Assembly: GCA_964602715.1 (NCBI GenBank)
Contig: CAZRSB010000004.1
Location: 9,669 to 73,668 of the forward strand
DNA: 64,000 nt
DNA from: Natronoplasma sp964602715
GTDB taxonomy: Archaea; Thermoplasmatota; Thermoplasmata; Halarchaeoplasmatales; Halarchaeoplasmataceae
Direction of reading: 5' to 3'
The notes below the pieces were generated by a model. It was not told where the DNA came from, searched no databases, and saw only the letters and a list, made by a program, of their open reading frames with translations. Positions 10,701-18,031 of this stretch are shown piece by piece (position 1 is the first letter of the stretch; every line of letters begins with the position of its first letter). The translations under genes were made by a program, and so were the position numbers.

Positions 10701-10833
10701 CGCGTTCGGTTATACCTACTGCTTCCGCTATACCTCTTGGCGTTATACAATAAGGCACCTCATCTTCATCCTTATATTCATCATATCCCTGCAGATATGT
10801 CAATACCATATCTTTTTCGCTAATTTCAAGCAT
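7729..10833 (-). CDS. MalT-like regulator: wHTH + STAND ATPase + TPR
   Basis: About 1034 residues. N-terminal winged helix (about residues 10-95: ITPRGIAEAVGITERAPYN, then NVYFLTKKGKQSETEFW), ATPase with Walker A IFIEGEAGIGKTSLVSK near residue 180 and Walker B VVFLDDLQWVDEATLD, then at least ten TPR units with strong repeats such as ARCLNNMAIAYRKMGELETA. The layout matches MalT/AfsR-like signal-responsive transcription regulators. I prefer the ATG at 10833 (MLEISEKDMV) over the TTG at 10848: a TATA-like AAAAATTAATAAG lies about 30 nt upstream, so it is probably leaderless. It leads a two-gene unit with the shorter paralogue and is divergent from tldD. The inducer is unknown. Confidence 0.85.
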   Translation of the reverse strand: MLEISEKDMVLTYLQGYDEYKDEDEVPYCITPRGIAEAVGITERAPYNTLKEIKEEGLIEEDIRFVINSDKKRNVYFLTKKGKQSETEFWKSIKEEYVTLLTEDGEKEMPVKKINNHIGGRNPIVKGLSTIDEEGIINLKELENDIEVFVGRKEEQIELNENLKEVKQEGGKTIFIEGEAGIGKTSLVSKLKPFAQELGFEFLMGTCQSELSDPYLPFKEAFSEFIEGMTRKQETAGMAFIGPGKDEESIQDKRLFDAKKKETFYETTKYIKEIAEKKPLVVFLDDLQWVDEATLDILAYMNDKLDGDPVLFIGAYRPEDVSEDHHLIEMMNRLTRKRKSKKIKLEPLRYEDTEETIKCFLGTEEVPDYFIERIHEKTEGNPLFIKESLRQMLEEKILDPKKDLYPSDESDISVSEMVHNVIERRVNRLDDETVKVVEIGSVIGDPIPFDLLAKTMDLDEIDLLDHIDMLMGNQLWDEDTEGEKFYFSHELIKQTVYKDIKRLKKKLLHKRVANNIEKLYDHELEEWYSDLGRHHEKAQNIDQALDYYLKASENAKKSFAQKDAIEMYKRALKMAKQSDDKQVIDILESLGDTYKLIGEYEKSNETYRSILEKEIEKETELRIYRKISNSHWEKRELDKTIDIVEKGLELVDSEEEKEQYSSEVCKLLGQKAWSTLQRGDLDNAEELFEKEKQLAFKIDDKKLIAGSHHDFGSLKYHLGEMEEATKHFKKAIDIWKDLDEDERLISSLNNLGLVKMYQSEFDEAEEYFKEGLENCEMRRDIIGMATAHNNLGDIYRDRGEFKKGLDHFQKSKSIEEKVGSQNGIARCLNNMAIAYRKMGELETALEHHQDALEIYRGANVKFRTAWALEGLGKVLLLDGQLDKALEKFQEAKRLYENVAEEAEVASTLSSIAEIDLLRGNIDRAEEKMNEAIELSQEVENNLIEGICRRVSGKLYRNKERYEKAEKELFRSEDLLKGVDPIEYPVTLFEIGVLYLEKEDIEESFSYLKDALEMFKEKGMKHWIQKAKTKIDEFD

Positions 10834-10848
10834 CAACGAGTATATCAA

Positions 10849-10917
10849 GACAATACTTATTAATTTTTAGGTAATATTCTTATAGTTTTAAGTAGCCACA
10901 TCATAGTAGATATTGTC
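10849..10917. promoter_or_regulatory. Divergent promoter region with a split inverted repeat
   Basis: Between the STAND regulator and tldD. A 7-bp inverted repeat, GACAATA at 10849-10855 and TATTGTC at 10911-10917, brackets an A/T-rich stretch holding the minus-strand TATA-like element. The arms are about 55 bases apart, far for a single operator, so this could be two half sites for a looping regulator or chance. A further TATA-like TTTTTAAAC lies near 10950, just upstream of tldD. Confidence 0.3.
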
Positions 10918-10972
10918 ATTATTCCTGTTTCTTTCGACGGTGATAACCTTTTTAAACTATGAAAAAATACTG

Positions 10973-12337
10973 ATGTTGATGTCTCTTGAAGATATTACCT
11001 CTTATACAAAAGAGGAAGGAGCTGAGTACTGTGATATCAGGAAAGAAAAATGGAAAGTCACAGAGATAACACTAAAAGATGGAGAACCCGAAAAGATCAG
11101 TAGTGGCGAAGAAGAAGGAGCTATGATCAGAGTTCTTTATGAAAACGGATGGGGTAATGTAGGTACTTCTGATCTACGAAATCTTAAGGAAAAGGCCAAA
11201 AGAGCATTGTCTATTGCCAAAAGCAGTAATGATTACAAAAAAGAAGATACTGGCATGGCCGACGTGAAAACTTATAAAGAAAATGTTGAGATGCCAATGA
11301 AAAAAAATTTTGAAGATATAAGTATAGAAGAAAGAATATCTTTTTTAAAAGAACTAGAACAAGATATTGATGAGGATTACGTCAGATCAACCGAGATTAG
11401 ATATAGAGACTTCGTGGTAGAAAAGGAGATATACAATACTGATGGAACTCAAATAACAATGAAAATTCCAAAACTATTCGTTTATCTTATCGTTACGGGT
11501 AAAAGTGATACAGTACAGCGGGCAAGCGAAGGAGTCGGTGGAACTGGAGGATACGAAATTGTTGATCAAGTTCATGAAAAAAAGAAAGTCGTTTTAAAAA
11601 GATTGAAAACGCTGTTAGAGGCGGATACCCCTCCAAGTGGCAGGATGCCTCTTATAATGGATCCTCATCTTACTGGAGTTTTTTCTCACGAAGCTTTCGG
11701 GCACGCAGCGGAAGGGGATCTTGTTTCATCAAACAACAGCTGTTTATCTGGGAAAATAGGAGAAAAAGTCGCTTCTGACCTCGTAACCATAAGGGATGAT
11801 CCTACATTCGAGGGTTATGGTTCATTCCCATTTGACGATGAGGGTACAAAAGCTAAAAATAGAGTTCTGGTAAATGACGGTATCCTAAATGATTTTATCT
11901 TAGACAGGGAAAATGCATGGAAACTGGATATGGAACCTAACGGAGGAGCTAGAGCAGAAGATTTTAGAGTAAAGCCTCTGGTAAGAATGAGTAATACTAT
12001 CATGGAACCCGGTGATATGAAATTTGAAGAGTTGGTTGAAAAAGTAGATAAAGGAGTCTACGCCAAATCATCTGGAGGAGGACAGGTAAATACCGGCGAA
12101 GGGACTTTTCAGTTCAACGCACAAGAGGCGTATCTTATCGAAAATGGAGAGATAATAAAACCTCTTAGAGATGTTAGTTTCAATGGATTTACTTTAGAAA
12201 CCCTTAAAAACATAACTGGTGTAACTGAAGAATTTGGAACTACGATCGGCCATTGTGGTAAAGGACAAACAGCTCCTGTTACCGATGGAGGATCACATGT
12301 TTTGGTATCTGAAGTAACAGTGGGTGGTAGAAAATGA
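10973..12337 (+). CDS. tldD: TldD-type metalloprotease subunit
   Basis: Catalytic subunit of the TldD/TldE zinc protease, which trims peptides or modified peptides. The zinc signature HEAFGHAAEGD (HExxxH) is visible at about residue 240, followed by the glycine-rich GGARAEDFRVKPLVRMSNT and the C-terminal GTTIGHCGKGQ block. I start at the ATG at 10973 (MLMSLEDITSYTKEEGAEYC); the TATA-like TTTTTAAAC lies about 25 nt upstream, consistent with a leaderless mRNA, and the longer open frame adds only a non-conserved hydrophobic tail. The stop overlaps the tldE start by 4 bases, so the pair is translationally coupled. Confidence 0.92.
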   Translation: MLMSLEDITSYTKEEGAEYCDIRKEKWKVTEITLKDGEPEKISSGEEEGAMIRVLYENGWGNVGTSDLRNLKEKAKRALSIAKSSNDYKKEDTGMADVKTYKENVEMPMKKNFEDISIEERISFLKELEQDIDEDYVRSTEIRYRDFVVEKEIYNTDGTQITMKIPKLFVYLIVTGKSDTVQRASEGVGGTGGYEIVDQVHEKKKVVLKRLKTLLEADTPPSGRMPLIMDPHLTGVFSHEAFGHAAEGDLVSSNNSCLSGKIGEKVASDLVTIRDDPTFEGYGSFPFDDEGTKAKNRVLVNDGILNDFILDRENAWKLDMEPNGGARAEDFRVKPLVRMSNTIMEPGDMKFEELVEKVDKGVYAKSSGGGQVNTGEGTFQFNAQEAYLIENGEIIKPLRDVSFNGFTLETLKNITGVTEEFGTTIGHCGKGQTAPVTDGGSHVLVSEVTVGGRK

Positions 12338-13677
12338 AAGAAAAACTCATGGAATGTGTGAAGAAAACCCTCGAAATCTTAGAAAAAAAAGATTTAGCAG
12401 GAGACGTTTATGGTATAAGACAGAAAAATCTCAGATACTCCATCAAAAAGGGAGAGATATCAGACAGTTCTGAGTTTGAGGAGATAGGTATAGGAATCCG
12501 TGTTATCAAAAACGGCAAGATAGGATTCGGTTATACCACACCAGGAGAAGAAGAAAAGGCCATAAAAAGAGCTGAAGAATTATCGAATATCTCTCCAAAA
12601 CTAGAGATCGACTTACCAGAAAAGGATGCTGTATCCAAGGTAAAAACATATGATAACTCGATAGAAAATATTATACTCGAGGAAGAGGGGGGAGAATTGA
12701 GCCAAAAAGTTATCGAGGGAGCAGAGCAGGTAAATGAAAAAATCATACCTTCAAGAGGAGGAGTGACCTTTATTTCAGAATCGAAGGTGATAGGAAACAC
12801 AAATGATATCTTACTTAAAGAAAAACACAGTGGAGTATTACTAGGTATGATGGTAACTCTGCCCGGAGCTGATACTTCGATTACAGCTAGTGAATCTCGT
12901 TATTCCCGAAAAAAAGATTTAGACTTTTTAGAAGTCGGTAAAAGTGCTGGAGATAAAGTGATGTCTTTGGAAAATAAATCTAATATCCCACAAAAAGAAG
13001 TACCAGTGGTACTTAATCAGGACGCTTTTTCCATGCTGCTTTGGTTCGGATTAGTTCCACCAGTTAACGGTGAGAATGTAAGAAAAGGAAAATCAATTTA
13101 TGAAGGGATGATCGGGGATAAAGTGGCTTCAGAGTCAGTTGATATCATCGACGATCCAACCCAGGATTGGGGACCTGGAAGCGGAGCATTTGATGACGAA
13201 GGTGTTAAGAGTATAAAAAATCCGATAATAGAAGATGGAATCCTTAAAAATTTCATGTATGATCTTAAAGAGGCATCGAAAAGCAATACTGAAACCACTG
13301 GTAACGGTACTAGAGCTAGTTTTAAAGACCAACCAAATATAAGTGACAGAAATATGGTGGTAAGAGGAAGGGACCTTAGCAAGGAAAAACTCATGCCCCA
13401 AAAAGGTATTCTAGTAGATGGTGTTATGGGCGCTCATACTTTGAATCCTTCGAGTGGAGATTTTAGTGTAGTTGCAAATCCTGCCTGGCGTATCGAAAAT
13501 GGAGAGAAAAAAGGAAGATTAGAAGGATGTATGATATCTGGGAACATACATGAAGTGCTTAAATCGATGGAATTGGGGAAAGACTATAAAAAGATCAGGA
13601 CGGGAATAGGAAGCCGCAGCATAAAAATGGACCTTCCTTCAACTAGGATGAACGACGTTACGATATCTGGAAAATAG
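12334..13677 (+). CDS. tldE: TldE/PmbA-type partner subunit
   Basis: Non-catalytic partner of TldD, 447 residues, same fold without the HExxxH site; at the equivalent place the sequence reads WFGLVPPVNGENVRKGKS. Shared landmarks are SVDIIDDPTQDWGPGSGAFDD, the GNGTRASFKDQPNIS segment and C-terminal GSRSIKMDLPSTRMNDVTIS. Its ATG overlaps the tldD stop (ATGA). The heterodimer is expected to form a closed proteolytic chamber in the cytoplasm. Nothing anomalous. Confidence 0.9.
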   Translation: MKEKLMECVKKTLEILEKKDLAGDVYGIRQKNLRYSIKKGEISDSSEFEEIGIGIRVIKNGKIGFGYTTPGEEEKAIKRAEELSNISPKLEIDLPEKDAVSKVKTYDNSIENIILEEEGGELSQKVIEGAEQVNEKIIPSRGGVTFISESKVIGNTNDILLKEKHSGVLLGMMVTLPGADTSITASESRYSRKKDLDFLEVGKSAGDKVMSLENKSNIPQKEVPVVLNQDAFSMLLWFGLVPPVNGENVRKGKSIYEGMIGDKVASESVDIIDDPTQDWGPGSGAFDDEGVKSIKNPIIEDGILKNFMYDLKEASKSNTETTGNGTRASFKDQPNISDRNMVVRGRDLSKEKLMPQKGILVDGVMGAHTLNPSSGDFSVVANPAWRIENGEKKGRLEGCMISGNIHEVLKSMELGKDYKKIRTGIGSRSIKMDLPSTRMNDVTISGK

Positions 13678-13718
13678 GCAAGGAGAGAATTCAACTAAAA
13701 ACAAAAAGGTGTATAGCT

Positions 13719-14204
13719 TTGGAGGAATTTATAGAGTATTTTGCCTTTGGAAGTAATCTTCATATAGGCCAGATGAAAGATAGAGGTATAGAGATAATAG
13801 AAACTGAAATAGCTCAACTTCCCGGATGGAAATTAGCCTTTACCATATACTCAAAAAATTGGGGAGGTGGTGTGGGAGACATAGTACCTTGTTCCAACGA
13901 CAAAGTAGAAGGCGTTATTTACACTATACACAAAAAAGGTCTAGAAAAATTAGATCACTATGAAGGACGTGACATCAAAAATGAAATGGATATAGGAATG
14001 TACAGAAGGCAGCACATTCCCGTAAAAACAAAAAAAGGATGGAAGACCGTACTTACTTATACCGTTAATCGGACTCCTGAGTACAAAAAACGGTCATGTA
14101 TAAAACCATCTTCAGAATACTTAGACACGATCATAAAGGGTGCTGTAGAACATAATTTGAGCGAAGATTACATCGAGCGATTAAAAAATATAAAATGCAG
14201 ATGA
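13719..14204 (+). CDS. Gamma-glutamylcyclotransferase-like (AIG2/GGCT fold) protein
   Basis: 161 residues. The N-terminus YFAFGSNLHIGQMKDRG carries the YGSNL-type substrate loop of the GGCT superfamily, and KLDHYEGRDI supplies the conserved glutamate region. Enzymes of this fold cyclise gamma-glutamyl amines or peptides to 5-oxoproline; the substrate here is not predictable. The start is a TTG at 13719 with AAGGTG eight bases upstream; no ATG precedes the conserved block. It follows tldE by 41 bases and could be cotranscribed. Confidence 0.8.
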   Translation: MEEFIEYFAFGSNLHIGQMKDRGIEIIETEIAQLPGWKLAFTIYSKNWGGGVGDIVPCSNDKVEGVIYTIHKKGLEKLDHYEGRDIKNEMDIGMYRRQHIPVKTKKGWKTVLTYTVNRTPEYKKRSCIKPSSEYLDTIIKGAVEHNLSEDYIERLKNIKCR

Positions 14205-14217
14205 GCGCACAATTAAG

Positions 14218-14493
14218 TTAGCATTGATCTCCTATTTTTTTCACTGTTATTTCAATAGAAGATACATTAGTTTTTCCGCCTTCATCATTTTCGATTTTTT
14301 CAATGTCTGTTATTATTTCAGTTATCTCTAGACCTTCCATGAAACGGTTCTTAGTTATCTCTGCCACATCTACTGCTTTGCTGATAGCTCTTCCTCTTGC
14401 TTTTATAACCACCTCATCACTACCACTGTTGAACTGTGTCATCAGAGCCATAACATTAACCCCTCTAACTAAACTAATTAATAAATTGTTCAA
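14218..14493 (-). CDS. albA: Alba chromatin protein (Sac10b family)
   Basis: 91-residue archaeal nucleic-acid-binding protein that coats DNA and RNA as dimers. The core TQFNSGSDEVVIKARGRAIS is almost a consensus Alba segment, followed by KAVDVAEITKNRF. The N-terminus differs from most Albas: where the family has a G-K-K-P turn with the acetylatable lysine, this one reads SLVRGVNV. Start taken as TTG at 14493, which preserves the first strand; an ATG at 14451 behind AGAGGGG would delete it. It starts 6 bases after the stop of a small upstream gene, so is probably translated from the same mRNA. Confidence 0.9.
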   Translation of the reverse strand: MNNLLISLVRGVNVMALMTQFNSGSDEVVIKARGRAISKAVDVAEITKNRFMEGLEITEIITDIEKIENDEGGKTNVSSIEITVKKIGDQC

Positions 14494-14499
14494 TAAAAA

Positions 14500-14673
14500 T
14501 CATCTAAATAGCTCTTCATCCTTGAGTTTAAAAATACGGCCAATACATTCTTCAAGATGCTGATCGTCGATACTCTCCTCCGCTCTTTTAAGACATTCTA
14601 AAAAGGGTTCCTCGGAAGACCCCTCCTGAACTTCACCAATACTGCGAGAAACAACTATTTCTTTTTCCAACAT
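14500..14673 (-). CDS. Small acidic protein co-transcribed with Alba
   Basis: 57 residues starting MLEKEIVVSRSIGE; not recognised. ATG at 14673 is preceded by GGTGG with about six bases spacing. The mature sequence is acidic with two cysteines (FLECLKRAEESID and LEECIGRIFKL). It lies directly downstream of a strong palindrome and directly upstream of albA, so it may be an autoregulator or partner of Alba. That role is inference from position only. Confidence 0.55.
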   Translation of the reverse strand: MLEKEIVVSRSIGEVQEGSSEEPFLECLKRAEESIDDQHLEECIGRIFKLKDEELFR

Positions 14674-14688
14674 TTGGGGCCACCATTG

Positions 14689-14708
14689 GTATAGTTGTGC
14701 AACTATAC
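14689..14708 (-). promoter_or_regulatory. Palindromic operator over the alba-locus start site
   Basis: GTATAGTTG (14689-14697) and CAACTATAC (14700-14708) form a perfect 9-bp inverted repeat with a 2-base spacer. A further half-site-like GTATACTTG is adjacent upstream on the minus strand. A TATA-like TTTATGTA lies at about 14714-14722, which would place transcription initiation near 14692, inside the palindrome. A protein bound here would block initiation. The binding protein is unknown. Confidence 0.6.
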
Positions 14709-14805
14709 AAGTATACATAAAGTTTATGGTCATATAACAAAGTCACTAAATTGGGAAAAATAAAAATAATTTTGATAGATATCATACATCTAATAGGGGA
14801 TTCTA

Positions 14806-15243
14806 CTGATCAGAATAGCAAAAAATAAGGATTTAGAAAAAATACAAGAGATAGCCTCTATTTCTTTAAAAGAGGTATATAAGAGAGAGGTTTTCATCAT
14901 AATCAAAGAGCTTTTTGAAAAAGGATTTCTTGTCCATCAAGTCAATGATCAAATTACCGGCTTTATATGTGGTATCGACGTAGATAAAAAAACTTATAGG
15001 GTACTGATGTTAGCTGTTCATCCTAAATTCAGAGATCAGGGAATTGGAAGTGAACTGCTTGAAGGTTTTATCGACGTTTGTGCATCGAATGGAGCAGACA
15101 AAATAACTTTAGAGGTCAGAAAAAGTAGTGAAAGGGTTATAAGATTCTATCAAAAAAGGAATTTTCAGATAGTTGAACACCTTGAAGATTTTTATACAAA
15201 CGGAGAAGATGCATACAAAATGATGAGGGTATTAGACGGTTAG
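14806..15243 (+). CDS. GNAT-family acetyltransferase (RimI-like), non-ATG start
   Basis: N-acetyltransferase of about 145 residues. The acetyl-CoA loop is visible as VHPKFRDQGIGSELLEGF (R/Q-x-x-G-x-G), then ITLEVRKSSERVIRFYQKRNF, a RimI-type C-terminus. The first ATG in frame (15007) falls inside beta-4, just before the acetyl-CoA loop, so it cannot be the start. The frame is open back to 14797 and encodes a proper N-terminal half (IRIAKNKDLEKIQEIASISL...). The only candidates are near-cognate; a CTG at 14806 lies six bases after GGGGA (14796-14800). Substrate unknown; start is the weak point. Confidence 0.75.
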   Translation: MIRIAKNKDLEKIQEIASISLKEVYKREVFIIIKELFEKGFLVHQVNDQITGFICGIDVDKKTYRVLMLAVHPKFRDQGIGSELLEGFIDVCASNGADKITLEVRKSSERVIRFYQKRNFQIVEHLEDFYTNGEDAYKMMRVLDG

Positions 15244-15304
15244 AACTATTGATAGAGATAGTAAATGAGAAAAGTTATTAAATAAATGAAGATTTTTAAC
15301 ATGA

Positions 15305-16936
15305 ATGAATATCATGGATCCTAATAAAGAATTTAAAGAATTTGAAGAAAAAGTTTTCCAATCGATCATTGAAAGGAATCCTATCCTTGCTACTCATCTC
15401 GGCAAACACGAATATGATGACAGACTCCCTGATGCAACAAAAAAGAAGCATCTTAAGGACATCGAACTTTCTGAAAAATGGTTGGAAGAATTAAAAAACT
15501 TTGACAACGAAGAGCTTAATGAAGAGAACCAAATCGCGAGAGATATCGGTCTCCATATATTATCCTTAAGATTGTTTTCTTTAGAAGATTTAAGGCAGTG
15601 GGAACGTGCCCCAAATGCTCCGCCTACTATTGGAAGTTCTATTTTTCCACTCATCCGTAGAGAATTTGCCCCCTTAGAAGAAAGACTCGAAAGTATAATT
15701 TCTAGGATAGAGGAAGTTCCAAGGATGCTTGAAGATGAAAAAAAGAGATTGGAAAATCCTGTAAAATTATGGATCGACATGGCAATAGAATCCGCTGAAC
15801 AGTTACCTATACTTTTCAAATTGGTACAGATGATGGCGAAAGAAGAAGGTTTCGAAGAAGAAAAGCTGAGCAGAATAAGAGAGGTAACATCTAAAGCAGA
15901 CGAAGCTCTAGAAGAATATATAGAATGGCTTAATAATCAAAAAACAAAAGCTCAAGACGAATTTGCTATAGGTGAGGAAAAATTTAATGAGTTATTAGAA
16001 AAAAGGGAACTTGGATACAATGCTGACGAAATACTAGATATAGGGGAAACATTATTGGAAAATGCACAGGAGGATATGGACAAATATGCTAAAAAAGTCC
16101 ATCCAACTGGTAATGTTCAAAAAGCTCTAGAAAAAGTCGAATCAGAAGTCCCAGATGATTTTGAAGAAGCTTTAGAGTGGTATGATATTGGTCTTGAGGA
16201 TGCAAAAAATTTCGTAGTAGAAAACGATCTTGTAACAATCCCAGAAAACGAAAACATCGAAGTGACTGAAACACCGGAGTACATGAGGAATATCATACCT
16301 TTTGCTGCTTACATACCTCCTGCCAAATTTGACGAAGTGAAGAAAGGGATCTATGTAGTAACACCACCAGAAGATGATGATGACCTATCAAATTATTCCT
16401 ACTGGGACGTAAGGAATACCACAGTTCACGAAGGCTATCCAGGGCATCATCTTCAGTTAGCTGCGGCAACTACCAATGAAGATATATTTCGCTTATTTTC
16501 TCAGGCTACTGAAACTGTTGAAGGGTGGGCCCACTACTGCGAAGAGATGATGAAAGAAAACGGATTTGATGATACTCCCGAAGCAAAGCTACTCCAATCA
16601 AAAGATATCGTTTGGAGAGCTGCCAGAATCATCGTTGATGTCAAATTGAGCACAGGAAAGATGTCCTTCGATGAGGCGGTAAAATATCTCATAGATACCG
16701 TAAATATGGACGAAAAGGACGCTAAAAAAGAAATCAAGCGCTATACTCAGAACCCAGCCTACCAACTGAGTTATCTTCTTGGAAAACAGATGATCAAAGA
16801 GCTGAAAGAGGAAGTTAAACAAGAAATGGGCGACGAATTCACCGAGAAATTCTTCCACGATACTATACTTTACGCGGGAAGTGTACCGATAAAATATTTG
16901 AGAAAGATATTCGAGAAAAAGATAGAAAGCTTTTGA
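15305..16936 (+). CDS. DUF885 family putative metallopeptidase
   Basis: 543 residues, full-length for DUF885. The diagnostic zinc block TTVHEGYPGHHLQLAAA (HExxxHH) occurs at about residue 377, followed by VEGWAHYCEEMM, which supplies the downstream glutamate, and a C-terminal GSVPIKYLRK motif shared across the family. It has no signal peptide, so it is cytoplasmic. The first ~230 residues are helical and glutamate-rich. Members are carboxypeptidase-like by fold; peptide substrate unknown. The neighbour at 17093 begins a compositionally different cassette. Confidence 0.88.
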   Translation: MNIMDPNKEFKEFEEKVFQSIIERNPILATHLGKHEYDDRLPDATKKKHLKDIELSEKWLEELKNFDNEELNEENQIARDIGLHILSLRLFSLEDLRQWERAPNAPPTIGSSIFPLIRREFAPLEERLESIISRIEEVPRMLEDEKKRLENPVKLWIDMAIESAEQLPILFKLVQMMAKEEGFEEEKLSRIREVTSKADEALEEYIEWLNNQKTKAQDEFAIGEEKFNELLEKRELGYNADEILDIGETLLENAQEDMDKYAKKVHPTGNVQKALEKVESEVPDDFEEALEWYDIGLEDAKNFVVENDLVTIPENENIEVTETPEYMRNIIPFAAYIPPAKFDEVKKGIYVVTPPEDDDDLSNYSYWDVRNTTVHEGYPGHHLQLAAATTNEDIFRLFSQATETVEGWAHYCEEMMKENGFDDTPEAKLLQSKDIVWRAARIIVDVKLSTGKMSFDEAVKYLIDTVNMDEKDAKKEIKRYTQNPAYQLSYLLGKQMIKELKEEVKQEMGDEFTEKFFHDTILYAGSVPIKYLRKIFEKKIESF

Positions 16937-17092
16937 CCTTGTAAACATGATCAGGTTTGAATATCCATGGTGCATGTAGAAGAACTAAAAATAATTCTAG
17001 ATTGCATCGTTGAGTAGTGAAATCCCTCTCTTTCTTTTTTAGATTCGAGACTTAAACAGATTTAAGTACTATTTCAATATTTTAAAAAGGAT

Positions 17093-18031
17093 ATGAGTGG
17101 TACACCCAAGATACAGGCCCGAAATCTGCTGGTTAGATATGGTGATGTGATCGCCCTGGATTCCTTCACTGCTGATATACCAGAAGGTGTAGTTGGTATA
17201 TTAGGACCCAACGGTGCAGGGAAGACCACTTTCATAAAGGTACTACTCGGCTTGACTGAATCCCAGCGAGGAACGTACGTCATAAACACAGAAGTACCCC
17301 AATCAGAGATACATGATATCATCGGCTTTATGCCTGAGAACGAGTGCCTCAAAGGCAGGATGAACGCATTTGAAATGGTTTCGTACATGGGCTCTTTATC
17401 GGGTATGTCCACGAACCATGCTATACAGAGGGCACACGAGGTATTGGACTTCGTCGATGTCGGAGAGGAACGTTACAGGGAGATATCATCCTACTCTACA
17501 GGCATGAAACAGAGGGTAAAGCTCGCCCAAGCCATAGTTCACGACCCGGAGATACTGATGCTGGACGAACCCACCAACGGCATGGATCCCGACGGGAGAG
17601 AAGAGATGCTCGATCTCATAGAAAAAATAGGTATGTTCGGGAAAACCATACTGGTTTCTTCACACCTGCTACACGAAGTTGAGCAGGTCTGCGGATATGC
17701 CGCGATAATCAACGAAGGAAAACTGCTGAGACAAGGTAACATAAAGGAATTACTACAGTCTGAAGATGGAAGATACCGTATCAAAATCAGGGGCTCTAAG
17801 GATTCGATAGATGGATTCGTTAGAGCTCTAAAGAGGGATCACCATGTGGAGAGTCGTATCGATGAATCAGAGCAGGCGACCTTAGTGGTCAATGGTGTAA
17901 ACGACAGCAATGAGCTACTAGGCCTAGTGAAAAGTTCCGGAGTACAGATCAGGTATTATCGTCCCGATATCTTGTCTTTGGAAGATGTGTTCATAGAAAC
18001 CTTTGAAGGAGGTGAATACATTGGGGATTGA
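17093..18031 (+). CDS. ABC transporter ATP-binding protein 1 of dual cassette
   Basis: 312 residues, ABC-2-type ATPase. Walker A GPNGAGKTTFIKVLLG near residue 40, signature YSTGMKQRVKLAQA, Walker B ILMLDEPTNGMDPDG, H-loop SSHLLHEVEQ. A C-terminal extension of about 90 residues follows, as in ABC-2 exporters. It begins a four-gene unit (ATPase, permease, ATPase, permease) with overlapping or near-touching ends. Base composition and codon choice are clearly richer in G+C than flanking genes. The cargo is not predictable. Confidence 0.93.
   Translation: MSGTPKIQARNLLVRYGDVIALDSFTADIPEGVVGILGPNGAGKTTFIKVLLGLTESQRGTYVINTEVPQSEIHDIIGFMPENECLKGRMNAFEMVSYMGSLSGMSTNHAIQRAHEVLDFVDVGEERYREISSYSTGMKQRVKLAQAIVHDPEILMLDEPTNGMDPDGREEMLDLIEKIGMFGKTILVSSHLLHEVEQVCGYAAIINEGKLLRQGNIKELLQSEDGRYRIKIRGSKDSIDGFVRALKRDHHVESRIDESEQATLVVNGVNDSNELLGLVKSSGVQIRYYRPDILSLEDVFIETFEGGEYIGD

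Noticed and set aside
5152..10833. Treating the STAND pair as an antiphage defence system
   Set aside because: No nuclease, TIR, protease or membrane effector domain and no defence genes nearby; the N-terminal winged helix fits a transcription regulator better.
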